From: CAYOWQ01 sp964407695 | Lineage (GTDB): Bacteria > Planctomycetota > Phycisphaerae > Phycisphaerales > SM1A02 | Direction: 5' to 3' | DNA length: 64,000 nucleotides | Assembly (NCBI GenBank): GCA_964407695.1 | Contig: CAYOWQ010000002.1 | Coordinates: forward strand, 1 to 64,000 | In this document: piece by piece, positions 47,196 through 55,889 of the stretch | Position numbering within the stretch: the first letter of the stretch is position 1 | Layout of the letters: the number at the start of each line of letters is the position of its first letter | Position numbers and translations under genes: made by a program | Notes under the pieces: model-generated | What the model saw: only the letters and a program-made list of their open reading frames with translations | What the model was told of the DNA's origin: nothing | Databases searched by the model: none

Positions 47196-48293
47196 TCAGC
47201 TGAGATTGACGCGATCAATCAGGCGCCGGAGCCAGCCATAGTGCCGCCGCGTGAAGTTGAACGCAATCCGCGGGAGTTCGAGATGATCTTCCTCGCCGTC
47301 CAGCGGCGGCGTTGGCTCGATTGTCCCTTCGCGCACGATACCCCTGAATTCATGGTTGATCTCGGCCAGCGCCCCGGGTGGAAGCGGCGTCAACATGCGA
47401 ATCACGAGGACATCGCCGACAAATCGGCTTGAGTGATACCGACGATAGAACCGCTCAATGTGCTCCACGGCCGATGCCGGGTCGGGCGCAATCGAATACA
47501 GGCCGGGATCTTCCGGCGAGATCCATCCGCTGGCCAGAAGGCTTTCGCGAATGTTTCGATCCCATTGCTGCCAGTATGTTCCTCCAGCGCCTTCCACGAG
47601 CACGATCGGCGCAGGATTCGATTTCCCCGTCTGCACCAGCGTCAGCGCTTCAAACAACTCGTCCATCGTGCCGAAGCCCCCTGGGAACACCGCGACCGCG
47701 TCCGCATGGGACAGAAACATCAGTTTGCGCGTGAAGAAGTAGCGAAAGTTGATGAGCTTGGGGTCGCCCTCGATCACCGTGTTGGCGTTGGTTTCAAATG
47801 GCAACCGAATCGAGAGCCCGAAGCTTGCCTCGCGCTTGGGCCCTTCGTGCCCGGCCTTCATGATGCCGTCGCCGGCTCCGGTAATGGCCATCCACTGCTT
47901 CGCGGCCATCAATTCGCCAAACGTCCGCGCTGCCGCATAGTCCGGGTGATCCGGCGGGGTGCGCGCTGAGCCGAAGATCGCCACCTTGCGCCGGCCGCGA
48001 TATTTGCCGAAGACCCGATAGGCGTGCCGCATCTCCTTGAGGCTGGCGCTCAACAGCTTCATCTGGCCGGAATCTGCGCCGTCCGAGATGAGCTTCATGG
48101 CGGTGCGCATCATCTCATAGACGTACCGCGAGCCCGGTGCTTCCGGATCACCGCCGCCGGCGCGGATCATGTCGCGAATCGCGTTTTGAATCGACTCTTC
48201 ACCGGAAGGAGCATCGTTGGGAACTGGCTTCACGGGATTCTGTGTAGCCGCATCGGGTCTGAGCGGCAAGTCCAACACCATAACCGACAACAT
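47196..48293 (-). CDS. LOG-family protein (possible cytokinin riboside 5'-monophosphate phosphoribohydrolase)
   Basis: 365 residues (ATG at 48293, another at 48281). The Rossmann-like core holds KVAIFGSARTPPDHPDY, ITGAGDGIMKAGHEG and the LOG signature VFPGGFGTMDELFEALTLVQ (PGGxGTxxE). Family members hydrolyse nucleotide 5'-monophosphates such as cytokinin precursors or AMP; the substrate is unknown. It is longer than simple LOG proteins (about 190) with an N-terminal extension of about 100 and a C-terminal extension of about 90 residues. Confidence 0.88.
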   Translation of the reverse strand: MLSVMVLDLPLRPDAATQNPVKPVPNDAPSGEESIQNAIRDMIRAGGGDPEAPGSRYVYEMMRTAMKLISDGADSGQMKLLSASLKEMRHAYRVFGKYRGRRKVAIFGSARTPPDHPDYAAARTFGELMAAKQWMAITGAGDGIMKAGHEGPKREASFGLSIRLPFETNANTVIEGDPKLINFRYFFTRKLMFLSHADAVAVFPGGFGTMDELFEALTLVQTGKSNPAPIVLVEGAGGTYWQQWDRNIRESLLASGWISPEDPGLYSIAPDPASAVEHIERFYRRYHSSRFVGDVLVIRMLTPLPPGALAEINHEFRGIVREGTIEPTPPLDGEEDHLELPRIAFNFTRRHYGWLRRLIDRVNLS

Positions 48294-48722
48294 GAAATGA
48301 TGAATCGAATTTCACGTTGACGCTCATCCGATCCGCGACCGCCCTGCTGACCTCCGATTCGGATTGAACGCCCTGCCGACAGTCTTCAGCGAGAGGTTGC
48401 CAACATTGCCGGCTCAGGCCGCACGGCCCATTGGCATCGACAAATCGACCAACCGATGCACTGGTTCTCCACGGTTGAGCTGAAACGGTGTCTCTGAATC
48501 TCCTGCCGCCGGTGACTCACCGCCAACCCGCGAAAATGAAATCGAGATGACCGCAGATTCATCATTAATTCATGTTAAATCTGGACTTAGACGTAGCGCG
48601 TTGTATATTCCTCGCGATTACGTCGGCCGTGTTATCCGACGTTTGGATTCGGGTAGAGCCGCAGACGCCCGCGCGGCCCCGCAAAACGCCCGAGTGAAAT
48701 CTTGAATACGGAGTTCCTGAAG
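48294..48722. other. Intergenic region upstream of the first dockerin-like gene
   Basis: 429 bases with no supportable gene. The right half is AT-richer (around 48550-48610) and contains the promoter candidate listed separately. Nothing else structured was seen. Confidence 0.5.
48582..48609 (+). promoter_or_regulatory. Candidate sigma-70-type promoter
   Basis: TGGACT (4 of 6 to the -35 consensus) is followed by a 16-base spacer and TATATT (5 of 6 to the -10), in an AT-rich island 114 bases before the start at 48723. Visual match only. Confidence 0.35.
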
Positions 48723-49568
48723 ATGGTTGCCCCCTTTCATCCGGCGTCGCTGCCCACGTTGACCGCGTTCGCCATCGCTGCAGTTGTTCACGCGGCGGGA
48801 TCCGTTCAGCCCGATGCCATGCTCACCGTTGACGGCGTGTCGGTCCCCATTGCAGTCGAAACGACAGCCAATCCGCAGGGCGGATTCAACTTCGACGCCA
48901 ACCATGTTGACCCATCGGGCGCGTGGACGCTGCTGATTGATCTTGTCGGCGACGCCGACCCGACTCGCTTCGCCTCGGTCACCGGCATCGTGCAATACGT
49001 GAACACCTCCGGCACCACCCAGGATGTCGAGTTCACGTTCGATCTCCCGCTGTGCCCGCAGGTCATGGGTGAATCCGCGCTCAGCGGCTCGGTGACGGTC
49101 AAGCTCACCATGAATGACGACGGCGGCACGCTCGAATGCCTCGCGGGAGACGCCCTGTGGTCGGCCCGCACCCACGCCGAATCCGCCCAGGACCTCTATC
49201 CGGGCTACTTCACGCTCTCCGGCACCGGCAAGGGCGCTGCCACCACCTCCAGCGCCTTCGGCCTTCCGCTGCCCAAGGTGGTCGACGTCAATGTCGGCGA
49301 CAGCTTCGGCATCCGCCAGAGCTACTCCATCACTCCCGGTGAGAAGGCGCGATTCACCAACTTCTTGACACTGACCCCGACCACCGCAGCGCTCGAGGAA
49401 TGCAACGAGTTCACCGGCGACCTCAACAGCGACGGCCTCGTCAATTCGGCCGACCTCGGCCTCTTCCTCGGACTCTGGGGCAAGACCTCCACCCTCGGCG
49501 ACTTCAATCACGACGGCATCGTCGACTCGGCCGACCTCGGCATGCTGATGAGCGCCTGGACGGGCTAA
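48723..49568 (+). CDS. Secreted protein with C-terminal dockerin-like repeats
   Basis: 281 residues from the ATG at 48723, chosen because CGGAG lies 8 bases upstream; an in-frame TTG at 48702 is less likely. The N-terminus is hydrophobic (FHPASLPTLTAFAIAAVVHAAG), a signal peptide. The middle is beta-rich without a known motif. The C-terminus has two calcium-binding-type loops: GDLNSDGLVNSADLGLFLGLWG and GDFNHDGIVDSADLGMLMSAW. These resemble type I dockerins; planctomycetes have many such proteins and few cohesins, so the partner is uncertain. Confidence 0.7.
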   Translation: MVAPFHPASLPTLTAFAIAAVVHAAGSVQPDAMLTVDGVSVPIAVETTANPQGGFNFDANHVDPSGAWTLLIDLVGDADPTRFASVTGIVQYVNTSGTTQDVEFTFDLPLCPQVMGESALSGSVTVKLTMNDDGGTLECLAGDALWSARTHAESAQDLYPGYFTLSGTGKGAATTSSAFGLPLPKVVDVNVGDSFGIRQSYSITPGEKARFTNFLTLTPTTAALEECNEFTGDLNSDGLVNSADLGLFLGLWGKTSTLGDFNHDGIVDSADLGMLMSAWTG

Positions 49569-49609
49569 GCGCTGGTCGGCCGCGAAGCGGCAAGCCATCC
49601 GGGCAGGGT

Positions 49610-49639
49610 GTGGGTACGCCGGGTTGTCGGCGTGCCCAC
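49610..49639. terminator. Hairpin between convergent dockerin-like genes
   Basis: 12-bp stem GTGGGTACGCCG / CGGCGTGCCCAC with one G-U pair and a 6-base loop, between stops at 49568 (plus) and 49642 (minus). There is no T-tract. Probably a bidirectional transcript end. Confidence 0.5.
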
Positions 49640-49641
49640 GT

Positions 49642-50889
49642 TCATCGCTTCTTCGGTACCCGCTCGATGGCCACGCAATCCACCGACAGGCAATACCGGT
49701 TCAAGCCTCCGCAAGGCACCGGGGCGATCGCCGTGTCCGTCCCGTACACCCGGATGTAGTACACCCCCGGCACCACCGGGAATTCGAGCGTCGCCGGGTT
49801 GCATGGCGAACCAACGGCAATTGCCAGCGGCGGCGATCCGCCCGGACATGGCGCGGTCAGCAGGGTGACCAGGCACTTGATTTCCGTCTCCAGCGCAACG
49901 CTCAGGGTGATCGGTCCCTTCCGGTGGGTCAGGTCCAACTCGTACCAGTCCTCGTCCCAGAGCACCTTCGGGTTGCTCCCGCCGCTGGCCACGACCGGCA
50001 GCGTTCCCGACACCAGCTCGCCGCAGGCGATCGGCTCGAAGACATACGTCTCCGCGCACTGCCCGCACAGTTCGGTGGCCAGCACCGCGCATTCCCAATC
50101 CCAGAAGTGCTCGCAGCACGATGGGTCGACCACGCACACCGCCGAGGAGCATTTCGTATCAGAACACCCAACCTCCAGGTGCGGCACACAGCAGTCCTTG
50201 GATTCCGCGATCAGAACATCACACAACGGGGCGCAGAGCGTCGCCGCCTTGTCGCCGCAGATGCTGTCCCATGACACCGTGCAGCAGAACGGATCGACCG
50301 CACACACCGCCTCCACGCAACTCGCATTGTCGCACACCGGCGGTCCGTAATCGAAACAGCAGGTGCTGATGCCCTGCGGCTTCTCGCAGCCGCCGTTGGT
50401 GTTCATTCCGCACGGTTCCAGCTCGGGTCGGCCGCTGCATCCGCCGGCCATCACCGAGACACAGCTGCCCCAATTGGCCAGCAGGAGCCCGAGATCCGGT
50501 CCATTCACCGCGCCGTCATGATTCACATCCTCGCACTTCCATGGTCCGGTGCCCGGCCCGCCCCACGCGGCCAGAAGCAATCCGAGGTCGGTGCCGTCCA
50601 CGGTGTTGTCGCCGTTGCAGTCACCTTCACAGAGACAACACACATCGGACCCACCCCCAGCCCCACCCCCGGCCACACCCCCTGCCCCACCCCCGGCCAC
50701 ACCCCCGGCCACACCCCCGGCCACACTCCCTGCCCCACCCCCGGAGAAACCCCCTGCCCCACCCCCGGAGAAACCCTCGGCCGACCATGCTGCCGAAGCG
50801 CCCGCCATGATCATCGCGATGGCGACGATGGTCATGCCAGCGCGGGCCAGCTTCGCACCGATGTCAATTGCCCGCTGTCCAAGACCCAA
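49642..50889 (-). CDS. Secreted cysteine-rich protein with N-terminal dockerin-like repeats
   Basis: 415 residues. A TTG at 50889 is chosen because GGAGGAGG lies just upstream; an ATG at 50835 would drop the basic N-region of the signal peptide (MTIVAIAMIMAGASAAWSA). Order: signal peptide; Gly/Ala/Val low-complexity (about 37-80); two dockerin-like loops (GDCNGDNTVDGTDLGLLLAAWG; DVNHDGAVNGPDLGLLLANWG) at about 90-140; two Cys-rich modules (VCDNASCVEAVC..DPFCC..WDSIC; GCSDTKCSSAVC..DPSCC..WDWEC); then a PPC-like beta domain at the end (GPITLSVALE, PVVPGVYYIRVYG). Dockerins are normally C-terminal. Confidence 0.7.
   Translation of the reverse strand: MGLGQRAIDIGAKLARAGMTIVAIAMIMAGASAAWSAEGFSGGGAGGFSGGGAGSVAGGVAGGVAGGGAGGVAGGGAGGGSDVCCLCEGDCNGDNTVDGTDLGLLLAAWGGPGTGPWKCEDVNHDGAVNGPDLGLLLANWGSCVSVMAGGCSGRPELEPCGMNTNGGCEKPQGISTCCFDYGPPVCDNASCVEAVCAVDPFCCTVSWDSICGDKAATLCAPLCDVLIAESKDCCVPHLEVGCSDTKCSSAVCVVDPSCCEHFWDWECAVLATELCGQCAETYVFEPIACGELVSGTLPVVASGGSNPKVLWDEDWYELDLTHRKGPITLSVALETEIKCLVTLLTAPCPGGSPPLAIAVGSPCNPATLEFPVVPGVYYIRVYGTDTAIAPVPCGGLNRYCLSVDCVAIERVPKKR
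50650..50775. repeat. C-rich minisatellite inside the cysteine-rich gene
   Basis: Degenerate 12-base units of the CCCCCGGCCACA type, ten or so in a row, with CCCTGCCCC variants. On the coding (minus) strand they are runs of five G, which could form G-quadruplexes. They encode the Gly/Ala/Val low-complexity segment. Confidence 0.7.
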
Positions 50890-51207
50890 AGTCGACCTCC
50901 TCCTCCGCGACCATGGTATCGAGCGGGTCCTCGCAGATGGTCGGGATTCCGGGGAAAACAAGCGCTGGTCACCGGGATGCACGCTCGCCGCGGCCCCGCT
51001 TCCTACGCGCCGCCGATCGATTCGCGCCGGGGTCGGGCCTCGAACCCGGCGGTCGCACCCTGGCGGGATGCTGCAGAGGCCTGAATTCAGGCCCGCGCAT
51101 CACCATCGCGGCGATTACAATTCCGCCGCCCCGGGAATCCGATCGTGTCCGATCGGCGGGGCCCAACCCAACAGCCGGCCGATCGGTCCGGCGGAGGAGA
51201 GACGACC
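50890..51207. other. Divergent intergenic region of two secreted-protein genes
   Basis: 318 bases between the minus-strand TTG start and the plus-strand ATG at 51208. The two Shine-Dalgarno sites (GGAGGAGG on minus near 50900; GGAGGAGAG on plus near 51196) are the strongest in the window. No promoter core was recognised. Confidence 0.45.
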
Positions 51208-52557
51208 ATGAAGAACAAATTGATAGCTGGAGGCGGCCTGCTGCTGTGGGCTGCGCTGACGCTTCCCGGACCGCACGCCTACGGGGATGTCATCGTCCCG
51301 GTCAGCCAGGATCGCAGCATCAGCGCCAGCGCTTCGGCATCGCAAGTCGCCTGCTCGGGCTGCGGCTCGGGGGGGAGCGATTCCGAAAGCGATTCCGCCA
51401 ACGCCGCCAACTTCAATCTCTTTAACGATTCAGTTTCAGCCAGCGCAGTCGGCGGATCGTTCTCCAACGCCACCGCCACCGCCAACCAGGTCTCGCAGAT
51501 CTTCACCAACCAGATCGCCGCCATCGGCTCCGCCAGCGCTTCGGGCCTCGCGGTGTTCTGCATCGGCGATTCCTGCGCCAGCAACGCCAGCGGCTTCGGC
51601 AACGGCCACTCAAAAATGAAGGTGACCTTCACCGTCGACAGCCCCACCAGCTACGTCATCACCGGCACGCTCGCGGTCAGCCAGTCCGACTTCGGCAATA
51701 CCGTCTCCGCCATCACGCTCACCGGCCCCGGCGACGTCATCATCTTCGGCGATCAGGCCACCCCCCAGCCGCCCTTCGGCGACGGCGTCGTCGCCCTCAA
51801 CACCTCGGGTGTGCTCCCTGCGGGTCAATACACCCTGCTCGTCGACGCCGTGGCCACCGCCTCCGGCGGCGACACACCCCAGTCCTCCATCTCCGAATAC
51901 AACGTCAACATGGCCTTCGCCGAAGCCAGCTGCGCTGACCTGCAGACCCCGCCCGCCAACGACCAATGCTCCAGCGCCATCGAGATCTTCACCGGCGACA
52001 CCGAGTTCTGCACCGGCGGGGCCACCTCCAGCGGTCCGCCCGTCACCAGCTGCGGCAACAACACCCTCATCGGCGCGGACATCTGGTTCACCTGGGTCGC
52101 CCCCTGCACCGGCACCCTCATCGCGAGCACCTGCAACCAGGTCGACTACGACTCCAAAATCGCCGTCTACGGCGTCAACGGCTTCGGCGTTCCATTCTGT
52201 CCCAACGAGATGTTCCCGCTGATCGGCGGCGAACTGGTCGGCTGCAACGACGACGCCAACGGCTGCAGCGGCTTCTCCAGCTTCCTCACTGTCGAGGTTG
52301 AGCAGGGCATCGAGTATCGCCTGCGCATCGGCGGCTACGTCCCACCCTCGGGCACTCCTTCCAAGGGCGGCGGCACACTCACCCTCATCTGCATCCCCTT
52401 CGCCGACCTCAACGGCGACGGCCACGTCACCGGCGCAGACCTCGGCCTGCTGCTCTCATCGTGGGGCCGATGCGCGGGCTGCCCCGCCGACCTCAACCTC
52501 GACGGCATCGTCGACGGTGCTGACCTCGGCCTGCTGCTGGGCGCCTGGACCGGTTGA
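51208..52557 (+). CDS. Secreted protein with C-terminal dockerin-like repeats
   Basis: 449 residues from the ATG at 51208, preceded by GGAGGAGAG. Signal peptide NKLIAGGGLLLWAALTLPGPHAYG. The first half is Ser/Ala-rich (SISASASASQVAC, SDSESDSANAANFN), typical of surface proteins. A domain with paired cysteines (CADLQTPPANDQCSSAIEI, DIWFTWVAPCTGTLIASTC, GCNDDANGCSGFSSFLTVEV) resembles bacterial pre-peptidase-like beta domains. Two dockerin-like loops end the protein: ADLNGDGHVTGADLGLLLSSWG and ADLNLDGIVDGADLGLLLGAW. Extracellular or envelope location is inferred. Confidence 0.72.
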   Translation: MKNKLIAGGGLLLWAALTLPGPHAYGDVIVPVSQDRSISASASASQVACSGCGSGGSDSESDSANAANFNLFNDSVSASAVGGSFSNATATANQVSQIFTNQIAAIGSASASGLAVFCIGDSCASNASGFGNGHSKMKVTFTVDSPTSYVITGTLAVSQSDFGNTVSAITLTGPGDVIIFGDQATPQPPFGDGVVALNTSGVLPAGQYTLLVDAVATASGGDTPQSSISEYNVNMAFAEASCADLQTPPANDQCSSAIEIFTGDTEFCTGGATSSGPPVTSCGNNTLIGADIWFTWVAPCTGTLIASTCNQVDYDSKIAVYGVNGFGVPFCPNEMFPLIGGELVGCNDDANGCSGFSSFLTVEVEQGIEYRLRIGGYVPPSGTPSKGGGTLTLICIPFADLNGDGHVTGADLGLLLSSWGRCAGCPADLNLDGIVDGADLGLLLGAWTG

Positions 52558-52586
52558 CGCACGCCTTGTCCGTCTCCCATGAACAC

Positions 52587-52621
52587 AACACGGGCGCAAC
52601 CGATCGGGTTGCGCCCGTGTT
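52587..52621. terminator. Bidirectional terminator between convergent genes
   Basis: Perfect 15-bp stem AACACGGGCGCAACC / GGTTGCGCCCGTGTT with loop GATCG, 30 bases after the plus-strand stop and 31 before the minus-strand stop. No T-tract, but the stem is the strongest in the window. Confidence 0.7.
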
Positions 52622-52652
52622 CAATTCAAAGAGAGTATCGGGACGGTGATGC

Positions 52653-53345
52653 TTACGCAGCCATGGCAGTGCTGCCGCCGCCGCCGATGGAGGCCACGAC
52701 CGGATTCTCGCCGGTGAGGTTGATCAGAATCGGCGTGACATAGGGGCTGGCGTTGCTGCCGCGAATGGCGCGGATGCGATACGACACATTGCCCGGCCCC
52801 GAGGCGAGGAACGATGCGAAGCCGGGATCGATATAGCTCGTTTCTGCGGTGGCGTTGATCACGGTGAACTCGAGCTGGGTGCCGCTCTTGCGCGACACTT
52901 CGAAGAAGACGCCGGTGGTCGGGCCTCGGCGCTCGGCCTTCCAGGTGAGCGTAAGCTGGCCCGAGCCGTCGATCGCCGCGTTGAAATCGGTCGGCATCGA
53001 GGGCGGCGGGACGGGCGTGGGCGCTGCCGGCGCGGGAATGTCGGCCAGCACGTAGACATTCGGATCGTTGCGCGACTCCGCATAGGCCTTGACCGTGCCG
53101 ATGATGCCGCGGGCCTGATCGTTCATGATGGCCGCCTTGTTCCTGAAGTTGAGGGTGGCGCTCTTGGCGGCGTTGCGCGCGGTGATCATGTCGTCATAGG
53201 CGGTCTGCGCGGTGGTGGTCGCCGTCTGCAGCGCTGTGGCGGTGGCGGGCACCACGCCGATCGCTGCGGCATTGGTCACCCACAAGGGCGCATGGGCCTG
53301 GCAGAAGATCAATCGCTGGGCATCGGTTTCGGGATAGACGGGCAT
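52653..53345 (-). CDS. Hypothetical protein with a fibronectin type III-like domain
   Basis: 230 residues from the ATG at 53345, with AAGGAG 7 bases upstream. Residues 1-100 are helical and Ala-rich (ATALQTATTTAQTAYDDMITARNAAKSA). Then a Pro-rich linker and an FN3-like domain at about 115-210 (LTLTWKAERRGPTTGVFFEV, VSYRIRAIRG). There is no signal peptide, which is odd for an FN3 protein. I recall similar planctomycete proteins near phage-like or surface genes but can assign no function. Convergent with the dockerin-like gene. Confidence 0.65.
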   Translation of the reverse strand: MPVYPETDAQRLIFCQAHAPLWVTNAAAIGVVPATATALQTATTTAQTAYDDMITARNAAKSATLNFRNKAAIMNDQARGIIGTVKAYAESRNDPNVYVLADIPAPAAPTPVPPPSMPTDFNAAIDGSGQLTLTWKAERRGPTTGVFFEVSRKSGTQLEFTVINATAETSYIDPGFASFLASGPGNVSYRIRAIRGSNASPYVTPILINLTGENPVVASIGGGGSTAMAA

Positions 53346-53809
53346 GTCAAAGACTCCTTGAGTAGGAAGAAGCTCATCCGCCTCGGCGACGCCCCAACAC
53401 TTCAGCCCCCACACGAGAGGCCCCCGGACACTTGCCGGGAGAGGAAGTCGCCGACGCTGACACACTAAATCTCGGACCTTCAGGGCAGCGACTTCACACA
53501 GGGAGTCAAAGAATTTGAAAATTTTCCTTGGAAGAGGCCGACAGCCTCCCTCCCGCGAGGTTAGGGAGCGCGCCCCGAAAGGTGCTCCTTACGCATCATT
53601 TGGTCCGCAGCCAGCGCGCCGACGAGAATCCTCATCCCCATCGCTGAAATCTTAGACCGAAGGGGCAATGGGCGTTGTTGAGGCCACCACCATGTATTCC
53701 GCATGAAAGGTTGGCCACCCTCACCAATGGCGGCGGAGCAGTCTGGGCCACTGACGACCGCGTACACTCAATCTCACGCTAAGCTGGGTCCGAGTATGGA
53801 GCTTCATGG
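53346..53809. other. Intergenic region without a supportable gene
   Basis: 464 bases. The centre (about 53505-53530) is AT-rich. A minus-strand frame at 53561-53767 has no family resemblance and no RBS. Nothing else was seen. It marks the left border of the accessory stretch up to 57 kb. Confidence 0.45.
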
Positions 53810-54010
53810 GTGCCTAACGATAACGTCATCGTGACCGTCAACTGTCCGCACTGCGGCAGCCTGAATGAAGTGGCTTGCCCCGTACTCCATCGCATTCCAA
53901 GACAGGTCAAGGCGGATACCGATGACTATTGGAGCGGTCGCGATGCGTGTAGCAAAAGCGCCTGTGCAGACTGTATGTGCCGATTCACGGTCCATTGGTG
54001 GATGAAGTAA
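53810..54010 (+). CDS. Small putative zinc-binding protein
   Basis: 66 residues from the GTG at 53810. A CPHCGSLNEVACP motif near residue 12 and CSKSACADCMC near residue 47 could form a zinc ribbon. No family is recognised. The next gene starts 4 bases after its stop, which supports a coupled pair. Base composition is lower in GC than the window average. It may be a real small gene of mobile origin. Confidence 0.45.
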   Translation: MPNDNVIVTVNCPHCGSLNEVACPVLHRIPRQVKADTDDYWSGRDACSKSACADCMCRFTVHWWMK

Positions 54011-54014
54011 CTCC

Positions 54015-54461
54015 ATGTTGACACCAATTGTCACGACCGTTCTGAGTGCTGTCCTCAAGAAGGCCGCCAGTTTGGCCGGGCTCAAGATGATCGCGCACGG
54101 CTTCACAGTCTATTCGGCGTTTGACACTGCATGCTCGATTCATCAATGCACTGAAATCCCACGCTGTCTAGTCAAGCTTGGTTATGACTCCCTCATAGGC
54201 GCTGCGGTTGAGCAGCTCGTCGATCGTGTCATCGACAACAGGTTCGATGTTTCCTGTACAGCCAGCGGACTCTACCTTGCGAGCAGAAAGCCAATTCTGC
54301 AACCGGACGCGGTCTATCCCAGTCTAGATGTCTGGCAGAACGCCGAATTCTCCGTCACTTTCGCAGAGCGCTGGAGAACCGCGTCCGATCGCTTCATGAG
54401 AGATCTGCGAGAGCAACGAGACGCCTTTGAGGCGGAGATCAAACGGTGCCAAATGCGTTGA
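54015..54461 (+). CDS. Hypothetical protein
   Basis: 148 residues from the ATG at 54015, four bases after the small zinc-binding gene. It starts with a helix (LSAVLKKAASLAGLKMIAHG), has several cysteines (about residues 39-51) and ends in a charged helix RFMRDLREQRDAFEAEIKR. No motif is recognised. Its lower GC content and its neighbour suggest an acquired two-gene unit. Confidence 0.45.
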   Translation: MLTPIVTTVLSAVLKKAASLAGLKMIAHGFTVYSAFDTACSIHQCTEIPRCLVKLGYDSLIGAAVEQLVDRVIDNRFDVSCTASGLYLASRKPILQPDAVYPSLDVWQNAEFSVTFAERWRTASDRFMRDLREQRDAFEAEIKRCQMR

Positions 54462-54681
54462 GGTCGGATTGGGTGCCGAGGGCCGGCTGTGCAACTGAAG
54501 TTTTGCTTGGACATAGTGCGTCACGACGACGGACGGCAATTGGTTGCTACTGGCGATAGCCTACCCTCCTCAGCGACGTCTCCTCCTAACGTCGCTCTTC
54601 GCCGGTTCTGCGGACTGCGCGGGCGAAACCGGCGTGAACGCGGCGGTCTGCTCCGGCGATTCCGATTATTCAGGCGGCGGA

Positions 54682-54781
54682 NNNNNNNNNNNNNNNNNNN
54701 NNNNNNNNNNNNNNNNNNNNNNNNNNNNNNNNNNNNNNNNNNNNNNNNNNNNNNNNNNNNNNNNNNNNNNNNNNNNNNNNN
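54682..54781. other. Assembly gap (100 N)
   Basis: Exactly 100 undetermined bases, directly beside a 21-bp minisatellite, so the gap probably reflects repeat-driven assembly failure. The real distance is unknown. Confidence 0.99.
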
Positions 54782-54886
54782 CGGAGCATCCGCAGCGGCG
54801 GACGGAGCATCCGCAGCGGCGGACGGAGCATCCGCAGCGGCGGACGGAGCATCCGCATCGGCGGACGAAGCATCCGCAGCGGCGGA
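54782..54886. repeat. 21-bp minisatellite beside the gap
   Basis: Five consecutive 21-base units starting CGGAGCATCCGCAGCGGCGG, the first three identical and the fourth and fifth with one change each. In two frames it would encode a repeated GASAAAD or a similar Ala/Asp/Ser heptamer. Further copies are probably inside the gap. Confidence 0.9.
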
Positions 54887-54942
54887 TGCGGGTTTCCGTG
54901 GGCCGAGAAAACAATCCTCCGGGCCTGCTCTCCGGATTCGGG

Positions 54943-55848
54943 TCATCGGCCGAATTCGTCTATTGGCAAATACGCTGCGCCAGTTCGCGAGGCGTGTCGG
55001 CGGACCCTTGCGACGAGATCCGCCAATGATGCACCGCCAGACAGGATGTAGTAGAGATGCCGGTGGTCTATGAGCAGGATGCTTGATTGCGCGCCGGACG
55101 CAGCATCAACAGCGATATCCGTGAACCCAGACATGGAAATCAGAAGTCCCATCGTGAAGTCGGCCACCTTGTGCAGGCGCCCCTTGAGTTCGTCGATATC
55201 CGCCGGCGCCGTCTGATGGGCCTCGAACTTGAGCGACAAAAGATACGTCATGTCGCCCACTGTCAGACTGCCATCCGTTTCGCGTCCGCCCGATCGATAC
55301 GCCTTCTTGTATTCCACCTCGAAGAGGGCGGCGAGCCGACCAAACCAACCTTGAAATCCGTAGCCCCCAGCCTGAGTTCCGATTTGTTGAGATAGGGCGT
55401 CCAATTCTTCTCGGAGCTTCGACAACGACGCTTGATGCGATAGCCTGTCCACTCGGCGCCTCTCGGCGGTCTCACGAATTCGACGCTTTGATTCCTCCAC
55501 CTGCCGTCCCTTGGCTTCGACGTCCAGCCAGTCTCGAAGCGCATTGACGGATGCCACGGCGCTCGTGATTTTGAGTTCGGAGTCCTCCCATCCTTCAAGG
55601 TCGGGGAACCGTGTCTGAGAGGCCAGCTCGTGCGCGATCTCCCTAAGGAGCGAGTGTCCACGCGTCGTTGATTCCAGCTTGGGGAACAGCCAATCAATAA
55701 ACTCTCGCTTCGTGCCTATTCCATTGAGATTCGCGAGCGCCGTGTCGGCGATTTTCATCCTGCGCAGGAAGCGCCTCAGAGCATCCTTCCTCCAAAAGGA
55801 GTTGAGCAAAGCCGACCGAGTCAACTCAAGGGCGTTCGACGGGAGCAT
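54943..55848 (-). CDS. Restriction-endonuclease-like protein with an altered PD-(D/E)XK site
   Basis: 301 residues. A helical N-terminal half (to about 150) with coiled-coil character precedes a nuclease-like domain. Motifs: GYGFQGWFGRLAALFEVE, then TDGSLTVGDMTYLLSLKFEAHQ, then MGLLISMSGFTDIAV and ILLIDHRHLYYIL. I recall a family of Mrr/restriction-like proteins with the pattern iDGsf...yl(v/i)EaKW...nalGl(f/y)vS..GFt. Here the Asp and the Lys are kept but the Glu is Ser (LLSLKF), so it may be inactive or use another residue. It is 41 bases downstream of the winged-helix-like gene. Confidence 0.6.
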   Translation of the reverse strand: MLPSNALELTRSALLNSFWRKDALRRFLRRMKIADTALANLNGIGTKREFIDWLFPKLESTTRGHSLLREIAHELASQTRFPDLEGWEDSELKITSAVASVNALRDWLDVEAKGRQVEESKRRIRETAERRRVDRLSHQASLSKLREELDALSQQIGTQAGGYGFQGWFGRLAALFEVEYKKAYRSGGRETDGSLTVGDMTYLLSLKFEAHQTAPADIDELKGRLHKVADFTMGLLISMSGFTDIAVDAASGAQSSILLIDHRHLYYILSGGASLADLVARVRRHASRTGAAYLPIDEFGR

Positions 55849-55889
55849 TGGTCATCAGGCCTTACTGAAAGAGGGGATTGCGCCAGCGG

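Larger units (their letters stand above)
54462..54942. other. Region with assembly gap and minisatellite, coding status unclear
   Basis: Open frames run through the gap on several strands because the repeat unit is a multiple of three. None has family resemblance, so no gene is called. The 100-base run of N (54682-54781) is likely a scaffold join of unknown true length. Confidence 0.6.

Noticed and set aside
53561..53767. Minus-strand frame of 68 codons
   Set aside because: No RBS, no family resemblance, and composition like noncoding DNA.
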